This document shows positions 1 to 5,868 of a stretch of 6,292 bases of DNA, one piece after another (the stretch's first letter is position 1; each line of letters starts with the position of its first letter). The notes under the pieces are model-generated. The model was not told the origin of the DNA. It ran no database searches and saw only the letters and a list, made by a program, of their open reading frames with translations. Position numbers and translations under genes: made by a program. Source of the stretch: an uncultured Acidimicrobiales bacterium (GTDB lineage Bacteria; Actinomycetota; Acidimicrobiia; Acidimicrobiales; Iamiaceae); assembly GCA_937926025.1 (NCBI GenBank), contig CALANQ010000523.1:1-6292 (forward strand), written 5' to 3'.

Positions 1-23
1 CCGCCCGGGCACCAGCAGGATGA
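1..23 (+). CDS. Possible 3' end of an upstream gene (partial)
   Basis: Reading from base 3, six sense codons (A-R-A-P-A-G) run into a TGA at 21-23. The TGA lies 4 nt before the GTG start of the next gene, and an AGGA motif directly precedes it. This is the usual spacing for the end of an upstream gene in a tight same-strand operon. Only about 20 nt are visible, so no product can be assigned and the frame may simply be open by chance. Confidence 0.2.
16..20 (+). promoter_or_regulatory. Shine-Dalgarno site deciding the GTG start at 28
   Basis: CAGGA lies 7 nt upstream of the GTG at 28-30. The reading frame stays open to the left edge of the window, so this site is the main reason for starting the flavoprotein at 28. 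The resulting N-terminus puts the FAD-binding beta strand at about residue 11, which is normal for the family. Confidence 0.45.
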
Positions 24-27
24 CGCG

Positions 28-1395
28 GTGGCGAGGGCGCGGGGCACCGAACAGGCCGATGTGGTGGTGGTCGGCGGCGGCACCGCCGGGCTGCAGGCCG
101 CCCTCCAGCTGGCGAAGACCGGCCGGTCGGTCGTGGTCCTGGAACGACGTGCGGAGGGCAAGAGCGGTGCCCGGTGGTGCAACGGCACCAGCCCCTGGCA
201 GTTCGAGCGGGCCGGGCTGGAGCCGCCGAAGCCGCCGGAGCTGCGGGCCCACGGCGGCGCCGCGCACATGGTCAGCCCCACCGGACGGTACGGGTTCACC
301 ATCACCGACAGCCCGGTGGGCGACGCCGACATGCGGCTCCTGGTCGACCGCCTCCAGCACGACGCGGAGATCGCCGGCGTCGACATCCGCTGGGGCGTCA
401 CCGGATCGCAGCTGCGCCTGGTGGGCGGGCGGCCGGTGTCGATCCGGGCGGAGCAGGGCACCCAGGCGATCGGCATCGATGCTGCGCTGTTCGTCGACGC
501 CGCCGGGTACCAGGGCGTCCTGCGCAACCAGGTGCCGGTGCTGGCGCAGCGCTGCCCCGACGTGGTCCCGGCCGACCTGTGCTCGGCCCAGCAGCTGATC
601 CTGGAGATCGACGACCAGGAGGGCGCCCGCCGCTTCCTGGACGGGCACGGCGCCCGGCCGGGCGACGCGGTGGTGGCCGTCGGCATCGAGGGCGGCTACT
701 CCACCGTCAACATCACCGTCGAGGCGTCGCTGGAGGAGGTCTCGGTGCTCACCGGGACGATCCCGTCGCTCGGCAACGCCACCGGCCCCGACCTGTTGAA
801 GGCCACCCGGGCCGCCCACCCGTGGATGGGCGGGACCGTGTTCGGCGGCGGCGGGACCATCCCCCTGCGCCGCGTGTACGACCGCTTCACCGCCCCGGGC
901 ATCGCGCTGGTCGGCGACGCCGCCTGCCAGGTGTTCCCCGGTCACGGCAGCGGCATCGGCTTCGGCCTGCTCGCCGGCAAGGCGCTGGCCGAGGCCACCG
1001 CCGAGGCTGACGACCCCGGCTCGGAGGCCGCCCTCTGGCGCTACCAGGCGGCGTACCAGCGGGAGTTCGGTGGCACGCTCGCCGCGTTCGACGCCGTCCG
1101 ACGGATGAGCACCGCGCTCGGCCCGGAGGGCGTCGAGGAGCTGTACGCCACCGGCGTGTTCTCGGAGCCGCTCGTCCGTCCCGGGCTGGAGCAGAAGATG
1201 GGCCTGATGGGACCCCGGGACACCGTCAACGCCGCCCGCGCCCTGGCCACCCGGCCGGCCATCGCCCGCATCGTCGTCCCCGCCCTCGCCGCCATGGGCG
1301 CGGCCCGGGGCATCTACCGCGCCTACCCGACGTCGCCCCGCGGGTTCGCCGCCTGGAAGCGCACGGTGGATCGGCTCCTGCCGCGGCAGGACTGA
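28..1395 (+). CDS. FAD-dependent oxidoreductase, geranylgeranyl reductase-like
   Basis: A 455-residue flavoprotein. Seen in the sequence: an N-terminal Rossmann dinucleotide fold, with G16-x-G18-x-x-G21 after a run of valines and an acidic residue (E39) ending the second strand; C51-N-G in the region where geranylgeranyl reductases carry a Cys-Gly motif; a D157-A-A-G160 strand like the family's VDASG; a G-x-I-P segment near residue 275; and the second FAD motif V295-G-D297-A-A followed by a Pro/Gly-rich loop (FPGHGSGIG). The last 100 residues are a helical cap. Family members are cytosolic or membrane-associated enzymes that reduce isoprenoid chains or oxidise and halogenate aromatic substrates; the substrate here cannot be read from the sequence. 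The GTG start has an SD site at 16-20, but the frame is open to the window edge, so a longer N-terminus is possible. The gene is convergent with the methyltransferase gene, with 7 nt between the stops. Confidence 0.85.
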   Translation: MARARGTEQADVVVVGGGTAGLQAALQLAKTGRSVVVLERRAEGKSGARWCNGTSPWQFERAGLEPPKPPELRAHGGAAHMVSPTGRYGFTITDSPVGDADMRLLVDRLQHDAEIAGVDIRWGVTGSQLRLVGGRPVSIRAEQGTQAIGIDAALFVDAAGYQGVLRNQVPVLAQRCPDVVPADLCSAQQLILEIDDQEGARRFLDGHGARPGDAVVAVGIEGGYSTVNITVEASLEEVSVLTGTIPSLGNATGPDLLKATRAAHPWMGGTVFGGGGTIPLRRVYDRFTAPGIALVGDAACQVFPGHGSGIGFGLLAGKALAEATAEADDPGSEAALWRYQAAYQREFGGTLAAFDAVRRMSTALGPEGVEELYATGVFSEPLVRPGLEQKMGLMGPRDTVNAARALATRPAIARIVVPALAAMGAARGIYRAYPTSPRGFAAWKRTVDRLLPRQD

Positions 1396-1402
1396 CGGAC
1401 CC

Positions 1403-2152
1403 TCAGGCCGGCGCCCGGCCCGTCACCGCCCGCAGCCCCCAGCGCAGGCCGACCCGGCCGCCGTCGCGGTCGATGCCCGGACCCCGGTCGAGCGCGGCGA
1501 GCACCTGGTCTGCGGTAACGCCCTCGAGGCCGAAGAGCCGGGTGCAGAACGCAGCGAGCTCCTCGTCCGTGCTGGCCCACCAGTGGTACCGGCCATCGAC
1601 CACCGCCACGTCGACCAGGCCGCCCGCCGCCGCGAGGTCCGCGAGGTCATCGCCGAAGTAGTGGCCGGCGTGGCCCGTGGACGTCCACTCCCCCACGAAC
1701 CCGTCGAGGAACACCGCCTCGGCGGACCCGGCCACCACGTCGGCCGCCACCAGGCGTCCGCCCGGGCGCAGGAGTCGCGCCCAGGCGCCGAACAGCTCGT
1801 CGTGGTCGTCCTCGTGGTGCATCCCGGCCAGGGAGAGCACCGCGTCGGCCGAGCCGGCCGCCAGGCCCTCGGCGCGCAGCCCCGCCGCCACCGCCCGCAC
1901 GCCCTGCTGGCGGCCGCGCTCGACGAACGCCTCCGATGCCTCGACGGCGACCACGGTGACGCCCTCGGGCACCCGCTCGGCCAGGTAGCCGCCACCAGAC
2001 GGCACGTCGACCAGGATCTCGCCTGCGCCGAGGTCGAGCAGGTCCAGCACGAACCCGAACTCCTCGTCGCGCACCATCGGCCAGCGGCGCATGGCGTCGT
2101 CGTAGCGGCCGCCGCGGGCGTCGAAGATGTCCTCGTAGTGCGGGTCCCCCAC
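1403..2152 (-). CDS. Class I SAM-dependent methyltransferase
   Basis: A 249-residue protein with one Rossmann-like methyltransferase domain. Motif I is I46-L-V-D49-V-P-S-G53-G-G55-Y-L. It keeps the acidic residue and the glycine turn but has P-S where LG-C is common. The acidic residue ending strand 2 is E71 (VVAVEAS). A strand-4-like segment ADAVLSLAGMHH lies at 102-113, and the usual LLRPGGRL turn with following strand (AADVV) at 127-140. The N-terminus contains RYDDAMRRWP, and the C-terminal quarter is likely helical. The methyl acceptor is unknown; the overall look is of small-molecule (Methyltransf_11-like) enzymes rather than DNA or rRNA methylases. The start is a GTG at 2152, the only start codon between the dapB stop and the conserved-looking N-terminus; the gap to dapB is 8 nt, so the two are very probably co-transcribed. 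The SD is poor (AGG only), consistent with translation coupled to dapB. Confidence 0.8.
   Translation of the reverse strand: MGDPHYEDIFDARGGRYDDAMRRWPMVRDEEFGFVLDLLDLGAGEILVDVPSGGGYLAERVPEGVTVVAVEASEAFVERGRQQGVRAVAAGLRAEGLAAGSADAVLSLAGMHHEDDHDELFGAWARLLRPGGRLVAADVVAGSAEAVFLDGFVGEWTSTGHAGHYFGDDLADLAAAGGLVDVAVVDGRYHWWASTDEELAAFCTRLFGLEGVTADQVLAALDRGPGIDRDGGRVGLRWGLRAVTGRAPA
1406..1420. terminator. Possible short hairpin between convergent genes
   Basis: GGCCGG-CGC-CCGGCC is a perfect 6-bp stem with a 3-nt loop. It begins 10 nt after the flavoprotein stop codon and overlaps the last codons of the opposing methyltransferase gene. No T tract follows on either strand, so this could be only GC-rich coding sequence. 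It is listed because no other terminator candidate exists at this junction. Confidence 0.2.
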
Positions 2153-2160
2153 GGCCGGAC

Positions 2161-2946
2161 CTACAGGTCCAGGTAGGCGTCGAGGCCCACCACCACACCC
2201 GGGTGCTGGGCGATGCGCTGGGCGGCCAACACCACGCCGGGCATGAACGAGCTGCGGTCGTAGCTGTCGTGGCGGATGCTCAGGGTCTGGCCGGTGGTGC
2301 CCAGCACCACCTCCTGGTGGGCGACCATCCCGCGCATGCGGATGGCGTGGATGCGGATGTGCCCGGGGCCGTCGCCGCCGCGGGCGCCGTCGACCACCTC
2401 GGTGGTGGTGGGATCCGGGGCCCAGTCGCTGCTGGCGGCCGCCATCCGCTCCACCGTGCGCATGGCCGTGCCCGAGGGCGAGTCGACCTTGGCATCGTGG
2501 TGGAACTCCAGCACCTCGGCGGTCTCGAACCAGGGAGCCGCCAGCTCCGCGAACCGCATCATCAAGATGGCGCCGATGGCGAAGTTCGGGGCGATCAGGC
2601 AGTTGCTCGACGTGAACGCGGACCGGAACGAGGCCAGGTCGTCGTCGGAGAAGCCGGTGGTGCCCACGACGGCGTGCACGCCGTTGGCGGCGCACCAAGC
2701 GACGTTCTCCCGCGCCGCACCCAGGTGGGTGAAGTCCACCATGACGTCGGGCGTGACCTCGAGGTGCTCGGCCTTGCCGGCCACCTCGAACGATGCGTCC
2801 ACCCCGGCGGCCTCGCTGACCGGCACGCCGGCCGCGCCGGGGTCGACCGCGGCGATGAGCTCCAGCTCGGGATCGTCGGCGACGGCGCGGCACACGGTGG
2901 AGCCCATCCGGCCTGCGGCGCCGAAGACGCCGACGGTGACGGGCAT
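2161..2946 (-). CDS. dapB: 4-hydroxy-tetrahydrodipicolinate reductase
   Basis: DapB catalyses the NAD(P)H-dependent reduction step after DapA in the diaminopimelate/lysine pathway, supplying cell-wall DAP and lysine in the cytosol. The 261-residue length is normal for the family. Seen in order: the nucleotide-binding loop G9-A-A-G-R-M-G15; D35 after the second strand (AAVDPG); V-D71-F-T; G95-T-T-G98; P-N121-F at the domain boundary; and the signature E147-F-H149-H150-D-A-K153-V-D-S-P-S158-G-T160. H149 and K153 match the catalytic His and Lys of the E. coli enzyme (H159, K163), and the S-G-T binds substrate. The start is the ATG at 2946, which overlaps the upstream gene's stop as TGATG. No SD is visible before it, so it probably relies on translational coupling. 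No dapA or other lysine gene lies in the window. The downstream neighbour is a methyltransferase gene of unknown role. Confidence 0.96.
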   Translation of the reverse strand: MPVTVGVFGAAGRMGSTVCRAVADDPELELIAAVDPGAAGVPVSEAAGVDASFEVAGKAEHLEVTPDVMVDFTHLGAARENVAWCAANGVHAVVGTTGFSDDDLASFRSAFTSSNCLIAPNFAIGAILMMRFAELAAPWFETAEVLEFHHDAKVDSPSGTAMRTVERMAAASSDWAPDPTTTEVVDGARGGDGPGHIRIHAIRMRGMVAHQEVVLGTTGQTLSIRHDSYDRSSFMPGVVLAAQRIAQHPGVVVGLDAYLDL

Positions 2947-3467
2947 CAGAACGACGCGCCGAGATCCGCTGCCGCGCCCGGTGGGGGCGGCGGGACGTCG
3001 CCCGGAGGCGGCGGGGTCGCACCCGGCGCAGGGGGCGGGGGCACGGACCCGGGAGGCGGAGGGGGCACGGAACCCGGGGGCGGAGGCGGCACCGACCCGG
3101 GAGGCGGCGGCGGGACCGCGCCACCGGGCGGCGGAGGCGTCGGGACGGCACCGGGAGGGGGCGGCGGGGTGGTGGCGGCCGGCGGCGGTGGAGGCGGCGG
3201 CTCCTCCTTGCGACCGACGTCGATGGGACCGTTGACCGCCTCGTGCTCCTCGAGCTCAGCGGAGATCCGGGCGATCTCCTCGGCGGCATCGCCCTCGTCG
3301 CGGCCGGTGGCCACGGCGTAGTGCCAGGCGCCGAGGTCGCGCAGCAGGCCGTCAGCCTTCTTCTTGGCCTGGACCTCGTCGAGCTTGTCCTGGCCCTGCT
3401 GGAGGGCCTGCTGCCCGGATGCGATGGCCGATTCGGCCCCGGCCTTGACCTTGTCGAGGAACCCCAT
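2946..3467 (-). CDS. Hypothetical protein: helical N-terminus, polyproline tail
   Basis: A 173-residue protein of no known function. Residues 1-50 look like a long amphipathic helix rich in Ala, Gln and Lys (it starts MGFLDKVKAGAES), followed by LLRDLG at 41-46 and a second charged helix at about 57-78 (GDAAEEIARISAELEEHEA). From residue 90 on the protein is proline-rich: runs of 4-7 prolines separated by short G-A-V or G-S-V linkers, including three exact PPPPPGSV units at 119-142, ending in GAAADLGASF. There is no signal peptide, Cys or transmembrane segment, so it is probably cytosolic, with an extended polyproline arm. Similar helical N-termini occur, as I recall, in actinobacterial hypothetical proteins. 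The ATG at 3467 is fixed by a strong SD. The stop overlaps the dapB start (TGATG), so the two are translated together. Coding is supported by this spacing and by the helical pattern; the antisense Gly-rich frame has neither. Confidence 0.75.
   Translation of the reverse strand: MGFLDKVKAGAESAIASGQQALQQGQDKLDEVQAKKKADGLLRDLGAWHYAVATGRDEGDAAEEIARISAELEEHEAVNGPIDVGRKEEPPPPPPPAATTPPPPPGAVPTPPPPGGAVPPPPPGSVPPPPPGSVPPPPPGSVPPPPAPGATPPPPGDVPPPPPGAAADLGASF
3040..3111 (-). repeat. Three tandem 24-bp repeats encoding PPPPPGSV
   Basis: Three imperfect 24-bp units lie at 3040-3063, 3064-3087 and 3088-3111. They differ at only a few bases and encode (in the frame of the gene) three identical PPPPPGSV octapeptides. 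The surrounding sequence contains further degenerate copies with altered linkers (GAV, GDV, GAT). The period is a multiple of three, so copy-number change by slippage would keep the frame. Confidence 0.8.
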
Positions 3468-3473
3468 GCTCCG

Positions 3474-3479
3474 CTCCTT
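3474..3479 (-). promoter_or_regulatory. Shine-Dalgarno site of the helical/proline-rich gene
   Basis: AAGGAG on the minus strand lies 6 nt before the ATG at 3467. It is the strongest ribosome binding site on this strand. It sets the start of the first gene of the dapB block and rules out the much longer open frame that continues upstream through the opposite-strand gene. Confidence 0.75.
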
Positions 3480-3486
3480 GCCTCTG

Positions 3487-3510
3487 GCGGCCGACCTGGA
3501 CGTCGGCCGC
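3487..3510. promoter_or_regulatory. Perfect 9-bp inverted repeat in the leader of the dapB block
   Basis: GCGGCCGAC - CTGGAC - GTCGGCCGC: a perfect 9-bp stem with a 6-nt loop. On the minus strand it lies 7 nt upstream of the AAGGAG site. If the -10 candidate at 3521-3516 is real, transcription would begin at the edge of this repeat, so it could be an operator at +1 or a stable hairpin at the 5' end of the mRNA. No T run follows, which argues against a terminator. Its function is inferred from position only. Confidence 0.5.
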
Positions 3511-3515
3511 TTCGC

Positions 3516-3544
3516 AGTATGGCCGATGGCAGCGTGCCGCCGAA
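3516..3544 (-). promoter_or_regulatory. Candidate promoter for the leftward dapB block
   Basis: On the minus strand, TTCGGC (3544-3539) and CATACT (3521-3516) are separated by 17 nt. The -10-like box matches TATAAT at four of six positions; the -35-like box is weak. It sits about 50 nt before the start codon in the only local dip in G+C. This is a pattern match alone, and the housekeeping sigma of this organism is unknown. Confidence 0.25.
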
Positions 3545-3565
3545 CCCGTGCAATCCCGTCGGGGC

Positions 3566-3585
3566 GTTGCCAGACTGGACGCAAC
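3566..3585. promoter_or_regulatory. Dyad GTTGC-N10-GCAAC upstream of the cfa-like gene
   Basis: A 5-bp inverted repeat with a 10-nt spacer that itself contains part of a CCAG-A-CTGG dyad. It lies 21-40 nt before the ATG at 3606, where an operator or leader structure would be expected. It is short enough to occur by chance. Confidence 0.25.
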
Positions 3586-3597
3586 CCGTTCGAACGG
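3586..3597. promoter_or_regulatory. 12-bp perfect palindrome overlapping the RBS of the cfa-like gene
   Basis: CCGTTCGAACGG is a perfect 12-bp palindrome whose right end runs into the Shine-Dalgarno GGAGG (3596-3600). It could be an operator for a dimeric repressor, or could base-pair in the mRNA and affect access to the RBS. The central TTCGAA is unusual in such GC-rich sequence. Role inferred. Confidence 0.4.
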
Positions 3598-3600
3598 AGG
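3594..3600 (+). promoter_or_regulatory. Shine-Dalgarno site deciding the cfa-like start
   Basis: ACGGAGG ends 5 nt before the ATG at 3606. The reading frame is open for a further 360 nt upstream, antisense to the helical/proline-rich gene, so this site is what fixes the start. Confidence 0.75.
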
Positions 3601-3605
3601 CTGCC

Positions 3606-4934
3606 ATGGCCCGTACCTCCACCCGATCGACCTCCGTGGCCGACGAGCTCGCACCCATCGTGAGCGCCGTCCTCGGACCGTCGCCGCGCGTCGCCGTCCG
3701 CGCCTGGGACGGAAGCACCGTCGGCCCGCCGGACGCGCCCGTGACCATCGAGCTGCACAGCCCGACCGCGCTGCAGCACCTGGTGTGGTCGCCCGGCGAG
3801 CTGGGCCTCGCACGCGCCCACGTGTCGGGGGCGCTCGATGTCGACGGCGACATCTTCGACCTGCTCGCCCTGCGCGACCAGCTGGGGAGCCCCGACGAGG
3901 ACGTCTCGGTCCACCTCACCACCCGGGACCGCGTCCACCTGGTGGGTGCGCTGCGCCGCCTGGGGGTGCTGGGCCGCCGGCCGCCCATCCCCGACGAGGA
4001 GTCGCGCCCCCACGGCCGCCTCCACACCCGCGGCCGCGACGCCCTGGCCATCGCCCACCACTACGACGTGTCGAACGACTTCTACCGGCTGCTCCTCGGC
4101 CCGTCGCTCACCTACTCCTGCGCCTACTGGTACGAGGACGGGCTGAGCCTGGAGCAGGCCCAGGAGGCCAAGTACGAGCTGATCTGCCGCAAGCTCGGGC
4201 TCGAGCCCGGCATGCGCCTCCTGGACGTGGGTTGCGGCTGGGGGTCGATGGCGCTGCACGCCGCCCAGCACCACGGCGCCCAGGTCGTCGGCGTCACCAT
4301 CTCCGAGGCGCAGGCCGCGCTGGCCCGGCAGCGGGTCGAGGCGGCGGGCCTGGGCGGCCGGGTGGAGATCCGGGTCCAGGACTACCGCGACGTGCACGAC
4401 GGGCCGTTCGACGCCATCAGCTCGATCGGGATGTTCGAGCACGTCGGCGAGGCGAAGATGGCCGAGTACCTCACCGACCTGCACGACCTGCTGCGCCCGG
4501 GCGGCCGGCTGCTGAACCACGCCATCTCCCGGCTCGACCCCGACGACCGCAGCGGCATCGACCCCGACTCCTTCATGGGCCGCTACGTGTTCCCGGACGC
4601 CGCCCTGCTGGAGGTGGGTACCGTCGTGTCCGCGATGCAGCGGGTGCGCCTGGAGGTGCGCGACGTGCACTCGCTCCGCGAGCACTACGCCACGACCCTG
4701 CGCGCCTGGGTGGCCAACCTCGAGGCATCGTGGGACGAGGCCCAGCGCCTGGTCGGTCCGGGCCGGGCCCGGGTGTGGCGGCTGTACCTGGCGGGCTGCG
4801 CTATCGGCTTCGAGGAGAACCGCACCGCAATCCACCAGGTGCTCGGGGTGCGCACCCGCGAGGATGGCCGATCCGGGGTGCCGTCCACCCGGTCGACGTT
4901 CGAGGTCGACCACGACCACCCCGTGGACCACTGA
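3606..4934 (+). CDS. Cyclopropane-fatty-acyl-phospholipid synthase family methyltransferase
   Basis: A 442-residue enzyme of the CFA synthase/mycolic acid cyclopropane synthase family. These enzymes transfer the SAM methyl group to the double bond of phospholipid acyl chains at the membrane surface, giving a cyclopropane ring or a methyl(ene) branch. Residues 30-100 form the N-terminal lipid-recognition domain (LGLARAHVSGALDVDGD). Then come H152-Y-D-V-S-N-D-F-Y160, Y170-S-C172-A-Y-W, SAM motif I L205-L-D207-V-G-C-G-W-G213-S, GVTIS-AQ, M276-F-E278-H-V-G and N-H305-A-I307-S, plus Y361. C172, E278, H305, I307 and Y361 correspond in order and spacing to the E. coli bicarbonate-site residues C139, E239, H266, I268 and Y317, so the site looks intact. 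True cyclopropanation cannot be separated from 10-methyl-type (TmsB/UfaA1-like) methylation by sequence here; no tmsA-type reductase is adjacent. The gene heads a likely two-gene operon with the VOC-DUF664 gene and is divergent from the dapB block. Confidence 0.9.
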   Translation: MARTSTRSTSVADELAPIVSAVLGPSPRVAVRAWDGSTVGPPDAPVTIELHSPTALQHLVWSPGELGLARAHVSGALDVDGDIFDLLALRDQLGSPDEDVSVHLTTRDRVHLVGALRRLGVLGRRPPIPDEESRPHGRLHTRGRDALAIAHHYDVSNDFYRLLLGPSLTYSCAYWYEDGLSLEQAQEAKYELICRKLGLEPGMRLLDVGCGWGSMALHAAQHHGAQVVGVTISEAQAALARQRVEAAGLGGRVEIRVQDYRDVHDGPFDAISSIGMFEHVGEAKMAEYLTDLHDLLRPGGRLLNHAISRLDPDDRSGIDPDSFMGRYVFPDAALLEVGTVVSAMQRVRLEVRDVHSLREHYATTLRAWVANLEASWDEAQRLVGPGRARVWRLYLAGCAIGFEENRTAIHQVLGVRTREDGRSGVPSTRSTFEVDHDHPVDH

Positions 4935-4953
4935 CCCCCTCCACCAGGACCCG

Positions 4954-5868
4954 ATGCCCTCCTCCATCGCCACCATCACCGTCGACTGCCGCGACCCGTA
5001 CCGCCTGGCCCGCTTCTGGGCCGACGTCCTCGGCTACACCGACCACCCCGACAACCCCAACGCCCCGGGCGACCCCGAGGCCTACCTGATCGACCCGCGG
5101 GGCCTGCACCCGGCCCTGCTGTTCATCCCGGTGCCCGAGGCCAAGGCGGTCAAGAACCGGGTCCACCTCGACCTGCGGCCGTCGGTGCTCCGCGACGACG
5201 AGGTCGCCCGCGTGGTCGCCCTCGGCGGCACGCTCGTCGCCGACCACCGCACGCCCGACGGCGGCGGGTGGGCCGTCCTGGCGGACCCGGAGGGCAACGA
5301 GTTCTGCATCGAGCGCTCGGGGGCGGAGCGCGGCATCGAACCCGTCGACAACGGGGAGCGCCGCTTCCCGCCGGTCCGGGCCAGCGACGAGCGCGACGTC
5401 CTGGTGGCCATGCTCGACTGGTACCGCGACGGCGTCGTCGCCAAGGCCACCGGCATGGCCCAGCACCTCGCGGTGGCCACCCCGCTGCGATCGTCCACGT
5501 CGGTGGCGGGCCTGGTGAAGCACCTCGCCCTGGTGGAGGACTCCTGGTTCAGCGACCGCTTCGCCGGCCGGGGCGCCATCGACTGGTACGCCGACGTGGA
5601 CTGGGACGCGGACCGCGACTGGGAGTTCCACACCGCCGCCGACGAGCCGCTGGCGCTGCAGGTCCAGCGCTACGTCGAGGCCTGCGAGCGGTCCCGGGCC
5701 ATCACCGCCGAGCACGACCTCGACGACCGGAGCGCCGTCCCCACCGGCGACCCGCCGGTCGCGTTCACCCTGCGCTGGACGGTGGTCCACCTCCTCGAGG
5801 AGACGGCGCGCCACCTGGGGCACCTCGACGTCCTCCGCGAGCTCCTCGACGGCACCACCGGCGAGTAG
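4954..5868 (+). CDS. VOC (glyoxalase-like) - DUF664/DinB fusion protein
   Basis: A 304-residue two-domain protein. Residues 5-122 form a glyoxalase-like VOC module: TVDCRDPYRLARFWADVLGY at 9-28 is the usual opening, V70-H71-L-D-L sits on a central strand, and D111-P-E-G-N-E-F-C-I-E120 is the typical closing strand. H71 and E120 are likely metal ligands. A linker of about 20 residues follows. Residues 145-304 match DUF664 of the DinB/YfiT superfamily: R147-D-V-L start, V-K-H190-L-A-L-V-E195-D-S-W198, then V-V-H279-L-L-E-E-T-A-R-H287-L-G-H290-L-D-V-L-R-E-L-L-D-G. H190, H287 and H290 or H279 could form the metal triad of thiol-dependent transferases. A detoxification or resistance-type reaction is plausible, but no substrate can be named. 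The ATG at 4954 follows the upstream stop by 19 nt and has a weak AGGA 4 nt before it. An in-frame ATG at 4864 would overlap the cfa-like gene and lacks domain support. Confidence 0.85.
   Translation: MPSSIATITVDCRDPYRLARFWADVLGYTDHPDNPNAPGDPEAYLIDPRGLHPALLFIPVPEAKAVKNRVHLDLRPSVLRDDEVARVVALGGTLVADHRTPDGGGWAVLADPEGNEFCIERSGAERGIEPVDNGERRFPPVRASDERDVLVAMLDWYRDGVVAKATGMAQHLAVATPLRSSTSVAGLVKHLALVEDSWFSDRFAGRGAIDWYADVDWDADRDWEFHTAADEPLALQVQRYVEACERSRAITAEHDLDDRSAVPTGDPPVAFTLRWTVVHLLEETARHLGHLDVLRELLDGTTGE

Noticed and set aside
2946..3160. G-rich repeat tract considered as a CRISPR or intergenic repeat array
   Set aside because: The units are contiguous, have no spacers, keep a 24-bp coding period, and translate to regular PPPPPGSV repeats in a supported gene.
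2203..3321. A 372-residue plus-strand frame with a glycine-rich tail
   Set aside because: It is antisense to dapB and to the polyproline gene; the Gly runs are the complement of proline codons. dapB has clear catalytic motifs and correct spacing on the other strand.
3541..3600. Possible SOS (LexA) box, from CGAAC and GTTCG elements upstream of the cfa-like gene
   Set aside because: The actinobacterial box is CGAAC-N4-GTTCG. Here the halves are in the opposite order (GTTCGAAC) with no spacer, so it is a different palindrome.
1403..4051. An 882-residue open frame on the minus strand across the whole dapB block and into the opposite-strand cfa-like gene
   Set aside because: Only its last 249 codons (2152-1403) carry a recognisable fold. 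The rest is Arg/Pro-rich shadow sequence of dapB and the cfa-like gene, open because stop codons are rare at this G+C.
3606..4934. Assignment of the CFA-type gene as tmsB/bfaB of a 10-methyl fatty acid operon with the flavoprotein as its reductase
   Set aside because: The flavoprotein is of geranylgeranyl reductase type rather than the FAD-linked oxidase type of TmsA, and it lies over 2 kb away in another transcription unit.
3548..5089. A 513-residue plus-strand frame overlapping the cfa-like gene
   Set aside because: Arg/Pro/Gly-rich shadow in another frame. The cfa-like frame holds all family motifs and a good SD.
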